A stretch of 64,000 nt of DNA from Fictibacillus phosphorivorans (GCF_007673525.1 NZ_VDZU01000001.1:3428332-3492331); one strand, 5' to 3'. Positions 43,526-52,216 are shown, numbered from the stretch's first letter. The notes: generated from the sequence alone by a model not told the origin. Translations and numbers: made by a program.

Positions 43526-44380
43526 TTAATGAAGGACATTCGTTCTAAACATGATTTTCTTTCCATTACTTGTGGCTATAATGGCTCCGAGCTGATCGGT
43601 CCGATAGACGGTCATCTTACGGTTATCTAAACGATACATCACTTCTTTCGATGGGAACTGATAAGGATTATTCCTACCGACCGAAATCACAGCCGTTTTC
43701 GCTTTAACTTTTTTTAAGAATTCCATCGTCGTCCCCGTATTGGCTCCATGGTGACCCAATTTAATAACATCGGCCTTCACCCCACCACGCTTCAAGATCT
43801 CCTTTTCTTCTTCAGCACCTGCATCTGCCATAAGAAGAAAATTCTTTTTGCCATGCTTGATTTTAATCACTGCCGAGTAATCATTGATGTGTTTATAATA
43901 CGAACCCTTAGGGGCCAGCATTTCAACCTTTACAGAAAAGCCCATCTTAAAATTCACACCTGCTTTTGCGCGATCTACCGGAATTTGCTTTTCGTTGATC
44001 ACACGAAAAAGGTCATGATAATATTTGGTGTCGTATGGCAGGTTCGGCATGTACAGTACACTGACGGGAAACGCTCGTATCACATCATCTAACGAACCGA
44101 TATGGTCGTGATGGGGATGAGTGGCTACAACGATATCAAGATGCGTAACGCCTTCTTTTTCAAGATAAGAGATAATTTTATCTCCGTCATGTTCATCTCC
44201 ACCATCGATTAGCATCGTTTGTCCATTTGGTGCTTTTATAAGAATACAGTCGGCCTGACCAACGTCTAAAAAGTGTATAGTCAACGGATCAAACCAGTCC
44301 GCTCGAGCTTTATGAGGAACAATAGTTAACATGAGCATTAAGCTCAAACAGAAAACGGCAACCTTGTTAATGATTTTCAA
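43526..44380 (-). CDS. secreted ComEC/Rec2-like metallo-beta-lactamase-fold hydrolase
   Basis: The 284-residue protein has a signal peptide (residues 1-27, ending RADW) and an MBL domain as in the C-terminal part of ComEC: FLDVGQADCILIKAPNGQTMLIDGG, the metal motif ATHPHHDHIGS, LLMADAGAEEEKEI and KLGHHGANTGT. It is exported, so probably a nuclease or phosphodiesterase acting outside the cell. It stands alone, upstream of the yhcW operon, with no competence genes nearby. Confidence 0.87.
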   Translation of the reverse strand: MKIINKVAVFCLSLMLMLTIVPHKARADWFDPLTIHFLDVGQADCILIKAPNGQTMLIDGGDEHDGDKIISYLEKEGVTHLDIVVATHPHHDHIGSLDDVIRAFPVSVLYMPNLPYDTKYYHDLFRVINEKQIPVDRAKAGVNFKMGFSVKVEMLAPKGSYYKHINDYSAVIKIKHGKKNFLLMADAGAEEEKEILKRGGVKADVIKLGHHGANTGTTMEFLKKVKAKTAVISVGRNNPYQFPSKEVMYRLDNRKMTVYRTDQLGAIIATSNGKKIMFRTNVLH

Positions 44381-44454
44381 ATTTCACACCCCTTTACATC
44401 CATTTTTTCGTCCATAATGCGTAACTTTAGTTATATGTAATTATGTTGAATTCA

Positions 44455-44490
44455 ACAACAAAACCCGCCATCCAATACATGGATGCGGGC
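44455..44490 (-). terminator. terminator downstream of yhbH
   Basis: CCCGC-ATCCA and TGGATGCGGG arms are followed on the minus strand by TTTTGTTGTT. It lies beyond the repeat copy, so the yhbH transcript would include the repeat in its 3' UTR. Confidence 0.7.
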
Positions 44491-44622
44491 GATTTGGTTT
44501 TTTATGAATAGGCGTTCTCTAAATGCTTATATCTTAAAGAATCTTAATAGAACTTTATCTATATGCTCTCATCTAATGGTTATTGCTAATGAGTCAGTTT
44601 TTTCATTTTTTCACCCTAGACA

Positions 44623-44749
44623 GTTGACCGGAGTGCAAGGTGCGAGACTCCTGTGGGACAAGCGGTCAGGTGAGACCCTTAAAGGCACAAAGTGGCAAGG
44701 GGCTCACCGCCTGCCCCGTGGAAAGCGAGCATCTGAAACGGAGGTCAAC
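44623..44749 (+). repeat. 127-bp imperfectly palindromic intergenic element (copy A)
   Basis: The element starts with GTTGACC and ends with GGTCAAC. Inside, GTGAGACCCTT pairs with AAGGGGCTCAC, and GAGACTCCTGTGGGACAAGC / GTGGAAAGCGAGC blocks are shared with the copy at 52068-52195 in the same order. Related remnants lie at 25194 and 13839. Confidence 0.88.
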
Positions 44750-44781
44750 CACTTCCAAAGACATCAATGATCATAACTGGC

Positions 44782-45948
44782 TTAAATATTCACTTCATTC
44801 TTCTTAAAAAAGCTCTTCATAGCATGATACACATCTGCTTTTTCTTTCAAGATATAATGACTAAACTTCGGATTATCCATATTCTTATACACACTCATCA
44901 AAGTAGAATGCCGATTATAGGCGTTCACTTCACCATAACCAAACATATTAGAGTGCTCCATAATTTGTTGAACGAGTTTAACACATCTTGCATTATCACT
45001 CGTAAGATTATCTCCATCAGAGAAATGGAACGGATAAATGTTATAACGGCTCGATGAATATTTCGTCTCGATCAATTCAAGCGCTTTGCGATAAGCAGAT
45101 GAACAGATCGTTCCACCACTTTCACCTTTGTTAAAGAAGTCTTCCTCCGAAACAACTTTTGCCTCCGTGTGATGTGCGATAAATTCAATCTCTACTTTTT
45201 CATACTTCGACCGCAAAAAGCGTGTCATCCAGAAAAAGAAACTTCTCGCCATATACTTTTCCCAGATTCCCATCGAACCTGAAGTATCCATCATAGCGAG
45301 GACCACGGCTTTGGATTCCGGTTTGACGACTTCGTTCCATGTTTTAAAGCGAAGGTCATCATTATGGATAGGAGCAACACTTGGTTTTCCGATCAAAGCA
45401 TTACGTTTGAAGGCTGTTAGAATTGTTCTTTTTTTATCCACGTTCCCCATGAGCCCTTTTTTACGAACATCATTAAATTCGATCTTTTCCATTATGATCT
45501 GGTCTTGTTCTTTTTGTTTGAGGTTAGGCAGTTCTAGTTCTTTAAACAGCATCTCTTCTAGTTCAATGATTGAAACTTCAGCTTCTGCATAATCGACACC
45601 TGGTTTGTCGCCTGCAGGTCCTTTTCCTTTTCCAGCCCCACTCTGTCCGGCACGTCCATCTCTGGCTACTACATCCCCCACCTGACTATCTCCATCACCT
45701 TGGCCTACGTGCTTGTTCTTGTCGTAGTTGTATCGGATTTTGTATTCATCCATAGAACGGATTGGAATCTTGATCACATCACGCCCGTTGGATAAAATGA
45801 TATTCTCTTCACTTATCAAATCCGGCAAGTTGTTTTTAATGGCTTCCTGCACTTTTTCCATATGCCTTTGATGATCTTGATATCCTTTTCGGTGGAGGGA
45901 CCAGTTTTCCTGAGACACAACAAAATTGTTCTTTTCCGGCTCGCTCAT
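44782..45948 (-). CDS. yhbH: YhbH sporulation protein (YeaH/UPF0229 family)
   Basis: From the ATG at 45948 (GGAGGGGG eight bases upstream) the protein has 388 residues. It has the UPF0229 layout: N-terminal [23 protein letters not shown], a glycine-rich linker ([19 protein letters not shown]) and a von Willebrand A-like domain with a MIDAS-type MMDTSGSMG. YhbH is expressed during sporulation in B. subtilis and YeaH is the partner of the YeaG/PrkA kinase in enterobacteria. prkA lies 1.1 kb upstream, past a small gene and a signal peptidase gene. Confidence 0.93.
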   Translation of the reverse strand: MSEPEKNNFVVSQENWSLHRKGYQDHQRHMEKVQEAIKNNLPDLISEENIILSNGRDVIKIPIRSMDEYKIRYNYDKNKHVGQGDGDSQVGDVVARDGRAGQSGAGKGKGPAGDKPGVDYAEAEVSIIELEEMLFKELELPNLKQKEQDQIIMEKIEFNDVRKKGLMGNVDKKRTILTAFKRNALIGKPSVAPIHNDDLRFKTWNEVVKPESKAVVLAMMDTSGSMGIWEKYMARSFFFWMTRFLRSKYEKVEIEFIAHHTEAKVVSEEDFFNKGESGGTICSSAYRKALELIETKYSSSRYNIYPFHFSDGDNLTSDNARCVKLVQQIMEHSNMFGYGEVNAYNRHSTLMSVYKNMDNPKFSHYILKEKADVYHAMKSFFKKNEVNI

Positions 45949-46103
45949 CGTTTTCCCCCTCCAGAGCAGCAAGAGTCAATGCTGCTTGTTCTTGATCAAC
46001 CCGGGGCATAACTTGCTTGTAACAATCCGCTATTATCAGAAAAAAAGGGTTGGTTACACTATCATATGCACGTACTTCTTAGAATTGCTAAACTTTCATG
46101 ATA

Positions 46104-46141
46104 AAAAAGCCTTCTTTTCTAAAAAAGAAAAGAAGGCTTTG
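46104..46141. terminator. terminator after the 57-residue peptide gene
   Basis: AAAGCCTTCTTTTC pairs with GAAAAGAAGGCTTT (14 bp) around a short A/T loop; T runs exist on both strands. Confidence 0.85.
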
Positions 46142-46149
46142 TTTTGTAT

Positions 46150-46323
46150 TTATTTATCATATTCTTCTTTGTCATGCTGCTGCGGATCTGGCGTTTTCCC
46201 ACTTTTACGAACTTCTTCGTTAGTGGAGACGTGTTCCATCACTTTTCCGTGTTCTTTCATTTCTTCAAAGTTAGACACCATAGAGCTGTTTTTTCGTTTA
46301 GGTTCATTATCTTGTTTTGTCAT
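46150..46323 (-). CDS. 57-residue hydrophilic peptide, unknown
   Basis: An ATG at 46323 with AGAGGTGA seven bases upstream opens a 57-codon frame on the minus strand, ending just before a strong terminator. The peptide is very polar (Lys, Glu, Asn, His; no cysteine, no hydrophobic stretch), with SSMVSNFEEMKEHGKVMEHV as its only helical-looking part. It lies between the signal peptidase and yhbH genes and may be co-transcribed with the former (32-bp gap). Composition resembles small spore or stress proteins, but I recognise no family. Confidence 0.7.
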   Translation of the reverse strand: MTKQDNEPKRKNSSMVSNFEEMKEHGKVMEHVSTNEEVRKSGKTPDPQQHDKEEYDK

Positions 46324-46355
46324 AGGGATTCACCTCTTACAGAATTTTTCCCCAT

Positions 46356-46931
46356 TTATTCCTTTTTAAAACCATTAAAAACTTTCATTTCATCCATCGG
46401 CCAATAACGGATGTTTGCCTCGCCCACGATATCAGTCATCTCTACAAAACCGATATGGCGGCTATCGATGCTGTGAAGTCTGTTGTCACCAAGTACGAAG
46501 ATCTTGCCTTTTGGTACTGTATCATGCCCTGTTATCTCTTCTAACGTAAAGTTGCCAGTTAGTGTCCGATTACCAGCAAAGCGTTTAAATTCCTTTAAAT
46601 AAGGTTCTTCCACTGGTTTGTTATTGATATATAACTTGTCATCTCGGTATGCAATATGATCACCCGGTAGACCAATCACCCGCTTGATATAATCTTCTTT
46701 CGGATTTGCCTTAAAAACAATCAGATCAAATCGCTCCGGCTGACTGATCTCATACCCAATCTTATTCACGATCAGTCGATTTCCATTTTGGATGGTCGGC
46801 ATCATAGACTCACCATAAACCACGTATTGCTCAATCAAAAACTTTTTTATAATAATAGCTAGAATAAGTGCAACACCAATTGCTTTTATCCAATCCGTTA
46901 ATCCGTTTCTTTCTTTTTTAGTCGAGCTCAT
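46356..46931 (-). CDS. type I signal peptidase (Sip family)
   Basis: From the ATG at 46931 (AAAGGAA nine bases upstream; the in-frame GTG at 46940 is too close to it) the protein has 191 residues: one N-terminal membrane anchor (about residues 14-33), the catalytic Ser 42 in YGESMMPT, Lys 83 in YIKRVIGLPGD, and the C-terminal box GKIFVLGDNRLHSIDSRHIGFV. It cleaves signal peptides on the outer membrane face. In B. subtilis several Sip paralogues exist; which one this is cannot be told. Confidence 0.92.
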   Translation of the reverse strand: MSSTKKERNGLTDWIKAIGVALILAIIIKKFLIEQYVVYGESMMPTIQNGNRLIVNKIGYEISQPERFDLIVFKANPKEDYIKRVIGLPGDHIAYRDDKLYINNKPVEEPYLKEFKRFAGNRTLTGNFTLEEITGHDTVPKGKIFVLGDNRLHSIDSRHIGFVEMTDIVGEANIRYWPMDEMKVFNGFKKE

Positions 46932-47069
46932 CGGGCTCACTTCCTTTAGTTAGCTTATTAGTATCAATTTACCATTTTTAAGTAAGTAAATACAAGTTCA
47001 ATTATTTTTAACATAAATATGAATGTAAATTCTATCTGCAATTTGTTTAGTTTTCCCTAAATTTCTGTA

Positions 47070-47113
47070 AAAAAACACACCCTGACAGACTTAACTCGTG
47101 TACAGGGTGTGTT
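47070..47113 (-). terminator. terminator of prkA
   Basis: AACACACCCTG (47074-47084) pairs with CAGGGTGTGTT (47103-47113), with a TTTTT run on the minus strand. Confidence 0.9.
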
Positions 47114-47120
47114 GCCATAT

Positions 47121-49016
47121 TTATCGGTTCAATAAACTGCCAACATATCTTAGTAGTTCGTTGGCACTAGTCGTATTATAGCCGTGTTCATCCACTAGAC
47201 GGGCGATAACCTCATTAATCTTCTTCAGTTGTGACTCATCAGGGGTTTTGGATGATGTTGTGATCTTTACAACATCTTTAAGATCCGCGAATAATTTCTT
47301 TTGAATCGCTTCTCTTAACCGCTCATGAGAATTATAGTCAAATTTCTTTCCTTTTCTCGCATAAGCAGAGATTCTAATTAGAATTTCTTCACGGAACGCT
47401 TTTTTCGCATTCTCAGAGATTCCGATCTGTTCTTCGATCGATCTCATCAACTTCTCATCTGGACTCATCTCTTCACCAGTAAGCGGATCACGTAGTTTAT
47501 TCTTATTACAATACGCCTCAACATTATCGAGATAATTGTCCATGAGCGTTTTTGCAGACTCTTCGTACGAGTAAACGAACGCTTTCTGAACTTCTTTCTT
47601 CGCAATATCATCGTACTCTTTACGAGCCGCCGAGATAAAGTTAATAAACCTCTCTTTATCTTCCTTCGATATGGATGCATGATGATCAAGCCCGTCTTTT
47701 AATGAACGCAGAACATCGAGTGCGTTAATTGAAGGTGTTTCTTTGCGGATGATCGCTGACGATATTCGGTTGATAACATAACGCGGATCAATACCAGACA
47801 TCCCTTCATCAGCAAACTCTTTCTTCAGTTCCTCAAGGTCAACATGGTTGAAACCTTCTACGATCTCTCCATCATACAACCGCATCTTCTTCAACAGATC
47901 CATTCCTTGTTTCTTTGAATCTTTTAATCGTGTTAGTACCGAGAATGTTGCTGCCACTCTTAAAGCGTGCGGCGCAATATGAACATGAGACATATCACTC
48001 TCTGAGATCATCTTCGCATAAATTTTTTCTTCCTCAGAAACTTTTAAATTATACGGAACGCCCATCACGATAATCCTTGAATGCAGGGCTTCGTTTTTCT
48101 TATTCGCAATAAAAGACCGGTACTCCGATTCGTTCGTATGCGCGACAATTAATTCATCTGCTGAGATAAGTGCAAATCTTCCCGCTTTAAAGTTTCCTTC
48201 TTGCGTAAGAGAAAGGAGATGCCATAAGAATTTCTCATCACACTTTAACATTTCCTGAAACTCCATCATTCCTCGGTTCGCCTTATTCAGCTCTCCATCA
48301 AAGCGATAAGCACGCGGATCTGATTCTGATCCGTACTCAGCTATCGTGGAGAAGTCGATACTTCCCGTTAAGTCTGCGATATCTTGTGACTTAGGGTCAG
48401 ATGGACTGAACGTACCAATCCCTGTTCGCTTATCTTCTGAGAAGAAGACACGCTCTACCATAACATCTTCAATACGACTGTCATATTCGTGTTCAAGCCT
48501 CATCGTATTAAGTGGAGATAAACTTCCCTCCACTCGAATGCCATAATCATTGAAGAACTCTTTTCTTAAGTGCTGTGGAATAAGATGTAACGGATCTTCA
48601 TGCATCGGACAGCCTTTAATCGCATAGACCGCTCCCGCAGGTGTTTTTGTGTATTGCTCTAATCCTCTTTTGAGCATTGTAACTAAAGTGGATTTACCAC
48701 CGGATACTGGTCCCATCAACAATAAGATACGTTTACGAACATCAAGGCGCTTAGCGGCAGGATGAAAATACTCTTCAACAAGTCGTTCGATTGATTCTTC
48801 TAATCCAAAAATCTGATCGCTGAAAAAATGATACACCTTTTGACCATTTTTTTCTGAAATGCCAGCATCTTTGATCATGTTGTATACTCTTGAATGCGCA
48901 GACTGGGCAACAAATGGCCGATCTCGTAAAATATCAAGGTATTCAGCGAAGGTACCTTCCCAGGCTAAACGCTGTTCTTCTTCACGATGCAGTTGGATTC
49001 TCGATAAAATATCCAT
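47121..49016 (-). CDS. prkA: PrkA family AAA+ protein / serine protein kinase
   Basis: The 631-residue protein equals B. subtilis PrkA in length. It has an N-terminal AAA+ domain (Walker A MGPVSGGKST, residues 101-110) and a C-terminal PrkA domain. PrkA was described as a serine kinase with eukaryote-like features and later as an ATP-dependent protease-like protein; it acts in early sporulation under sigma-E-linked control. The enterobacterial homologue YeaG works with YeaH, whose homologue YhbH is encoded nearby, and with the SpoVR homologue YcgB. ATG at 49016 follows GGAGG. Confidence 0.95.
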   Translation of the reverse strand: MDILSRIQLHREEEQRLAWEGTFAEYLDILRDRPFVAQSAHSRVYNMIKDAGISEKNGQKVYHFFSDQIFGLEESIERLVEEYFHPAAKRLDVRKRILLLMGPVSGGKSTLVTMLKRGLEQYTKTPAGAVYAIKGCPMHEDPLHLIPQHLRKEFFNDYGIRVEGSLSPLNTMRLEHEYDSRIEDVMVERVFFSEDKRTGIGTFSPSDPKSQDIADLTGSIDFSTIAEYGSESDPRAYRFDGELNKANRGMMEFQEMLKCDEKFLWHLLSLTQEGNFKAGRFALISADELIVAHTNESEYRSFIANKKNEALHSRIIVMGVPYNLKVSEEEKIYAKMISESDMSHVHIAPHALRVAATFSVLTRLKDSKKQGMDLLKKMRLYDGEIVEGFNHVDLEELKKEFADEGMSGIDPRYVINRISSAIIRKETPSINALDVLRSLKDGLDHHASISKEDKERFINFISAARKEYDDIAKKEVQKAFVYSYEESAKTLMDNYLDNVEAYCNKNKLRDPLTGEEMSPDEKLMRSIEEQIGISENAKKAFREEILIRISAYARKGKKFDYNSHERLREAIQKKLFADLKDVVKITTSSKTPDESQLKKINEVIARLVDEHGYNTTSANELLRYVGSLLNR

Positions 49017-49186
49017 GAGTACCTCCTTGATTGTATTGGCTCCATCAAGTGTTAATCTACTCTATGCGGGGATGTCCGTAATCATTCTGTTTGAATAGCG
49101 ATTTTTATTTAAAAAAGTTGGAATTCCCATTCGCACAATCATGGTAAAATATGTTTATCCTTATGTTTTGAAACGGAGAAAGCGTT

Positions 49187-51025
49187 ATGAATCAAAAGCT
49201 TGGCCTTATATCAGTACTCTTAATGCTCTGCATCGTGTTCTTTTCATTTATGGGCTTAAGAACAGAACATGAAAACTATATTCCTTTTCAAAAAGCGATT
49301 TCTTCGCTTGCTCAAGTGGAGAATTTGAGATTAGATGAAAACAGTCGCCTTCTTGATCAAAACGGTAATCTTCTTTATGAGTTCAAAAATAATGAGAGCC
49401 GTGTTTACCTAGACTACAACAAAATACCTGAACCTGTGCGTCAAGCTTTTATCGCTACAGAGGACCAAGGATTCATACAGCATCATGGAATCGATGGAAA
49501 AGCGATCGCCTGGGCTTTTATTACAAATTCATCAGCAGGGTCTGTTCAACAAGGTGGCAGTACAATCACACAGCAGTTGTCACGCAATCTATTTCTTACA
49601 CATGAACGTACATATGACCGAAAACTAAAAGAGTTACTAATCTCATATCGAATCGAGCAACAGTTATCAAAAGAAAGAATCTTAGAGCTATACATCAACT
49701 CGATCTATTTTCAAAATGGTGTGTATGGAATTGAACAAGCTAGCCGTTATTACTTCAGCAAGCCCGTCGGTGAGCTTTCGTTAGCTGAAACAGCACTTCT
49801 GGCGGCTATACCAAACAATCCAAAGCTGTACGATCCTCTAACTAACTTTGAGAACACGAAGAAACGGCAAAAGTGGATTTTATTGAAGATGAAAGAGCAA
49901 GGATACATCAACGAAGCCACTTATGAAGCATCACTTAGTCAACACATTCATTTAAAGGTTTCACAGCCTGTCGTTCCCTATCCTGAAATTGTGAGTTATG
50001 TAAAAGAAGAACTTTTGAGTTTACTAGCGTTCGCTCCTGCTAATAAAGGGCTGACAACAAAACAGCTTTTGGTAAAGCGAGATCAGCTATTAAAGAGCGG
50101 TGTAGTCGTTGAAACTTCATTAGATCCTCGGTTGCAAAAAGAAGCAGTGCGTGCTGTGAATCACCGGTTGCCCTATAACGGCATAGAAGGATCTGTCGTT
50201 GTTGTTGATCATGTTTCAAAACAAATCGTTTCTATAGTTGGCGGAAAGAATGTTGGTTTAGAAGAATTTAACCGTGCTTATCAAGCGAGAAGACAGCCGG
50301 GTTCTACAATAAAACCACTTCTCGTCTATGCTCCTTATGTTGATGTGTACGGTGCAAAATCACAATCGCTCATTTCTGCAGCACGTATGTGTGAAGGTAA
50401 CTATTGCCCTAACAATTATGGAGGAGCTTCTTACGGTACAGTCTCCTTAAAAAAAGCGATGGCGAGTTCCATTAACACCGCGGCTGTTAGAGTACTAAGT
50501 AAAACAGGCGTGAATAAGGCGTTTTCTTATTTACAGCCCTTCGGATTTTCTTCTGTAACGCGAGAAGATCTTCAGCTGGCAAGTGCGCTCGGCGGATTCT
50601 CAAAAGGCTTTTCGCCTCTTGAACTGACCAGTGCGTATACTGCATTTAGTTCTAGTGGAACATTTGTAAAACCTAGGTTGATAACTTCTGTAAAAGATAA
50701 AAACGGTAAGCTGTTATATGCTTGGAAAGAGAAGCCCGTTTCAGTATGGAGTGAGAAAACAAATAGCGTGATGCGCGAGATGCTTGCGGCAGTAACGATT
50801 TCAGGAACGGCAAGGGATGCTCGGTTCGCGGGATCAACTTATATTGGTGGAAAGACTGGAACGACAAACGATGCCCGCGATCTTTGGTTTATCGGACTGA
50901 CTGATCGTTATACTGCAGGTGTTTGGGTCGGACATGATACACCGAGCAGTCTACGTTCTATTGAAAGCGCGTCTCCGGAAGTTATGATCTGGCGTGATAT
51001 TATGAAAAAAGCTTATCAAAAATGA
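49187..51025 (+). CDS. class A penicillin-binding protein (transglycosylase-transpeptidase)
   Basis: The 612-residue protein has a single N-terminal membrane anchor (residues 5-23), a GT51 transglycosylase domain (catalytic Glu 92 in ATEDQGF; QQGGSTITQQLSRN at 121-134; RKLKELLISYRIEQQLSKERILELYIN) and a transpeptidase domain with S373TIK, S428IN and K556TG. It polymerises and crosslinks peptidoglycan outside the membrane. Length fits PBP4 (PbpD) or the shorter sporulation PBPs rather than PBP1; the paralogue cannot be fixed. Monocistronic. Confidence 0.93.
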   Translation: MNQKLGLISVLLMLCIVFFSFMGLRTEHENYIPFQKAISSLAQVENLRLDENSRLLDQNGNLLYEFKNNESRVYLDYNKIPEPVRQAFIATEDQGFIQHHGIDGKAIAWAFITNSSAGSVQQGGSTITQQLSRNLFLTHERTYDRKLKELLISYRIEQQLSKERILELYINSIYFQNGVYGIEQASRYYFSKPVGELSLAETALLAAIPNNPKLYDPLTNFENTKKRQKWILLKMKEQGYINEATYEASLSQHIHLKVSQPVVPYPEIVSYVKEELLSLLAFAPANKGLTTKQLLVKRDQLLKSGVVVETSLDPRLQKEAVRAVNHRLPYNGIEGSVVVVDHVSKQIVSIVGGKNVGLEEFNRAYQARRQPGSTIKPLLVYAPYVDVYGAKSQSLISAARMCEGNYCPNNYGGASYGTVSLKKAMASSINTAAVRVLSKTGVNKAFSYLQPFGFSSVTREDLQLASALGGFSKGFSPLELTSAYTAFSSSGTFVKPRLITSVKDKNGKLLYAWKEKPVSVWSEKTNSVMREMLAAVTISGTARDARFAGSTYIGGKTGTTNDARDLWFIGLTDRYTAGVWVGHDTPSSLRSIESASPEVMIWRDIMKKAYQK

Positions 51026-51026
51026 G

Positions 51027-51062
51027 AAAAAACCCTGTCACGTCAAGAGTGACAGGGGTTTT
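51027..51062 (+). terminator. terminator of the PBP gene
   Basis: AAAACCCTGTCAC pairs with GTGACAGGGGTTTT (13-bp stem, one G-T pair), directly after the stop codon. Confidence 0.9.
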
Positions 51063-51076
51063 GGCTGGTACTTGTA

Positions 51077-51208
51077 TACGAATATTTAGGATAATTTCGC
51101 GAGATTTCATATTAATCCCGCGAGATTTTGAGATAATTCTGTAAATGATTGAAATATTTCTGCGAGTTTTTATGATATTCCCGCGAGTCTATAGACAAAT
51201 CTCTAAGT
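51077..51208 (+). repeat. degenerate tandem array with exact 21-bp period (core CGCGAG), seven units
   Basis: The core (C/T)GCGAG or a mutated form begins at 51077, 51098, 51119, 51140, 51161, 51182 and 51203, exactly 21 bp apart each time. The best units read ATTAATCCCGCGAGATTTTG. The last unit overlaps the stop codon of the convergent minus-strand gene. Confidence 0.85.
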
Positions 51209-51760
51209 AATAGCTGCCACAAACGCGTTATACAAACGCATCACCGTATAGACCACAAGCAGGCCGAAACCTGTCCAAAAGAATAAGTGCAGAAATACCA
51301 TTCCCATGATACCTATGGTTGATAAACTGTAGCTTATACGCAATAAGAATTGAAAAAAGTATAAAAGAGATGCAACAATAAACACAATACCTATCAGCAG
51401 CACGGAATGGTTCAGCGAGATTGCAAGCATGCCACCAACAAAAAAGTACCAGCTCCCGCCTTTTCCTTGCTGAAGCAGATTTCCCTCTGTATCTTTTGAG
51501 AAAAAGAACAGACTAAGGTGCGTTAACGTGTCAGACAGCAGCTTAAGAGCTGCAAACATCATAAAAAACAGCAGAAACAAACAAAAACCGATTGATAAAT
51601 GAATCACATGATCGTCAAATAATTCTTGCATCCCCTGATATACACCAAAGTATGTAAGTTTATCAATTAAGAGTCTTTCAAAGTAAATGGCAAACCCCGA
51701 ACTGAACAGAATGATAGAAAACAAGGGAAGATACCCTGTCATATATACGTTTTTCTTCAT
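51203..51760 (-). CDS. YufK-like DUF5366 membrane protein
   Basis: This 185-residue protein has five to six membrane segments with short loops and starts KKNVYMTGYLPLFSIILFSSGFAIYFERLL, then an acidic YQGMQELFDDHVIH loop. It matches the DUF5366/YufK type that I know from Bacillus, with the same length. Function is unknown. The C terminus is reached by the neighbouring 21-bp repeat array. Confidence 0.72.
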   Translation of the reverse strand: MKKNVYMTGYLPLFSIILFSSGFAIYFERLLIDKLTYFGVYQGMQELFDDHVIHLSIGFCLFLLFFMMFAALKLLSDTLTHLSLFFFSKDTEGNLLQQGKGGSWYFFVGGMLAISLNHSVLLIGIVFIVASLLYFFQFLLRISYSLSTIGIMGMVFLHLFFWTGFGLLVVYTVMRLYNAFVAAIT

Positions 51761-51887
51761 TTATGCTTGCACGAATCCCCTCGAATTGTTAAATTTCAGC
51801 AGAAATACATTCCCATGAAAACCGTTTTCATTTATAATGAGGAAAGATACTGGAAAGAATAATACTACTTTCAAAGGAGGAGTTCAA

Positions 51888-51977
51888 ATGGATTTTATCC
51901 TCATCCTACTCGTGATGCTCGCCTTCCTGACTGCCATCTTTACAGCAGGCTATAACGATCGTCCTGGAAAAAACTAA
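51888..51977 (+). CDS. 29-residue single-span membrane peptide
   Basis: A strong AAAGGAGGAG site is followed seven bases later by an ATG and a 29-codon frame with one hydrophobic helix (residues 3-21) and a polar tail GYNDRPGKN. A terminator hairpin lies 20 bp after the stop, so this is a complete small transcription unit. It resembles other tiny single-span peptides of Bacillus, but I do not recognise the family. Confidence 0.72.
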   Translation: MDFILILLVMLAFLTAIFTAGYNDRPGKN

Positions 51978-51996
51978 TCCATATACATATGGAAGT

Positions 51997-52029
51997 AAAA
52001 ACGTCCTTTTTCAATAAGGACGTTTTTTT
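51997..52029 (+). terminator. terminator of the 29-residue peptide gene
   Basis: AAAACGTCCTT and AAGGACGTTTT arms around a short loop followed by seven T residues. Confidence 0.9.
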
Positions 52030-52067
52030 ATGCTCTCAAAGATATTGTATTTGTTCATCATTGACAA

Positions 52068-52195
52068 GTTGATTGGAGTGTAAGGTGGGAGACTCCTGTG
52101 GGACAGTCGGGCAGGTGAGACACTTATAAGTGAAACTTGCGAATGTGGCTCGCCGCCTACCCCGCGGAAAGCGAGCACCTGTAACGGAAATCAAC
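52068..52195 (+). repeat. 128-bp imperfectly palindromic intergenic element (copy B)
   Basis: It begins GTTGATT and ends AATCAAC. It aligns with copy A over its entire length (shared GGAGTG-AAGGTG-GAGACTCCTGTGGGACA, CAGGTGAGAC, GCGGAAAGCGAGC, AACGGA). The inner hairpin GGTGAGACACTT...GAATGTGGCTCGCC keeps pairing with changed bases. It lies between the 29-residue peptide terminator and the 3' end of trmL. Confidence 0.9.
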
Positions 52196-52216
52196 CACTT
52201 ACAGTACGAAAACAGC

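Larger units (their letters stand above)
44381..44781. other. 401-bp region holding a terminator and repeat copy A
   Basis: Between the ComEC-like gene and yhbH lie a minus-strand terminator (44455-44490) and the complete 127-bp palindromic element (44623-44749). A 95-codon plus-strand ORF from 44483 runs over the repeat and has no RBS; I regard it as spurious. Confidence 0.6.

Noticed and set aside
44623..44749. Insertion sequence or MITE with transposase
   Set aside because: No transposase ORF and no clear target-site duplication can be seen; only the palindromic element itself is supported.
44483..44770. 95-codon plus-strand ORF over repeat copy A
   Set aside because: Its frame follows the repeat, has no RBS, and the equivalent frame is not kept in copy B.
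51077..51208. CRISPR array
   Set aside because: The period is only 21 bp, there are no unique spacers, and no cas genes are present in the window.
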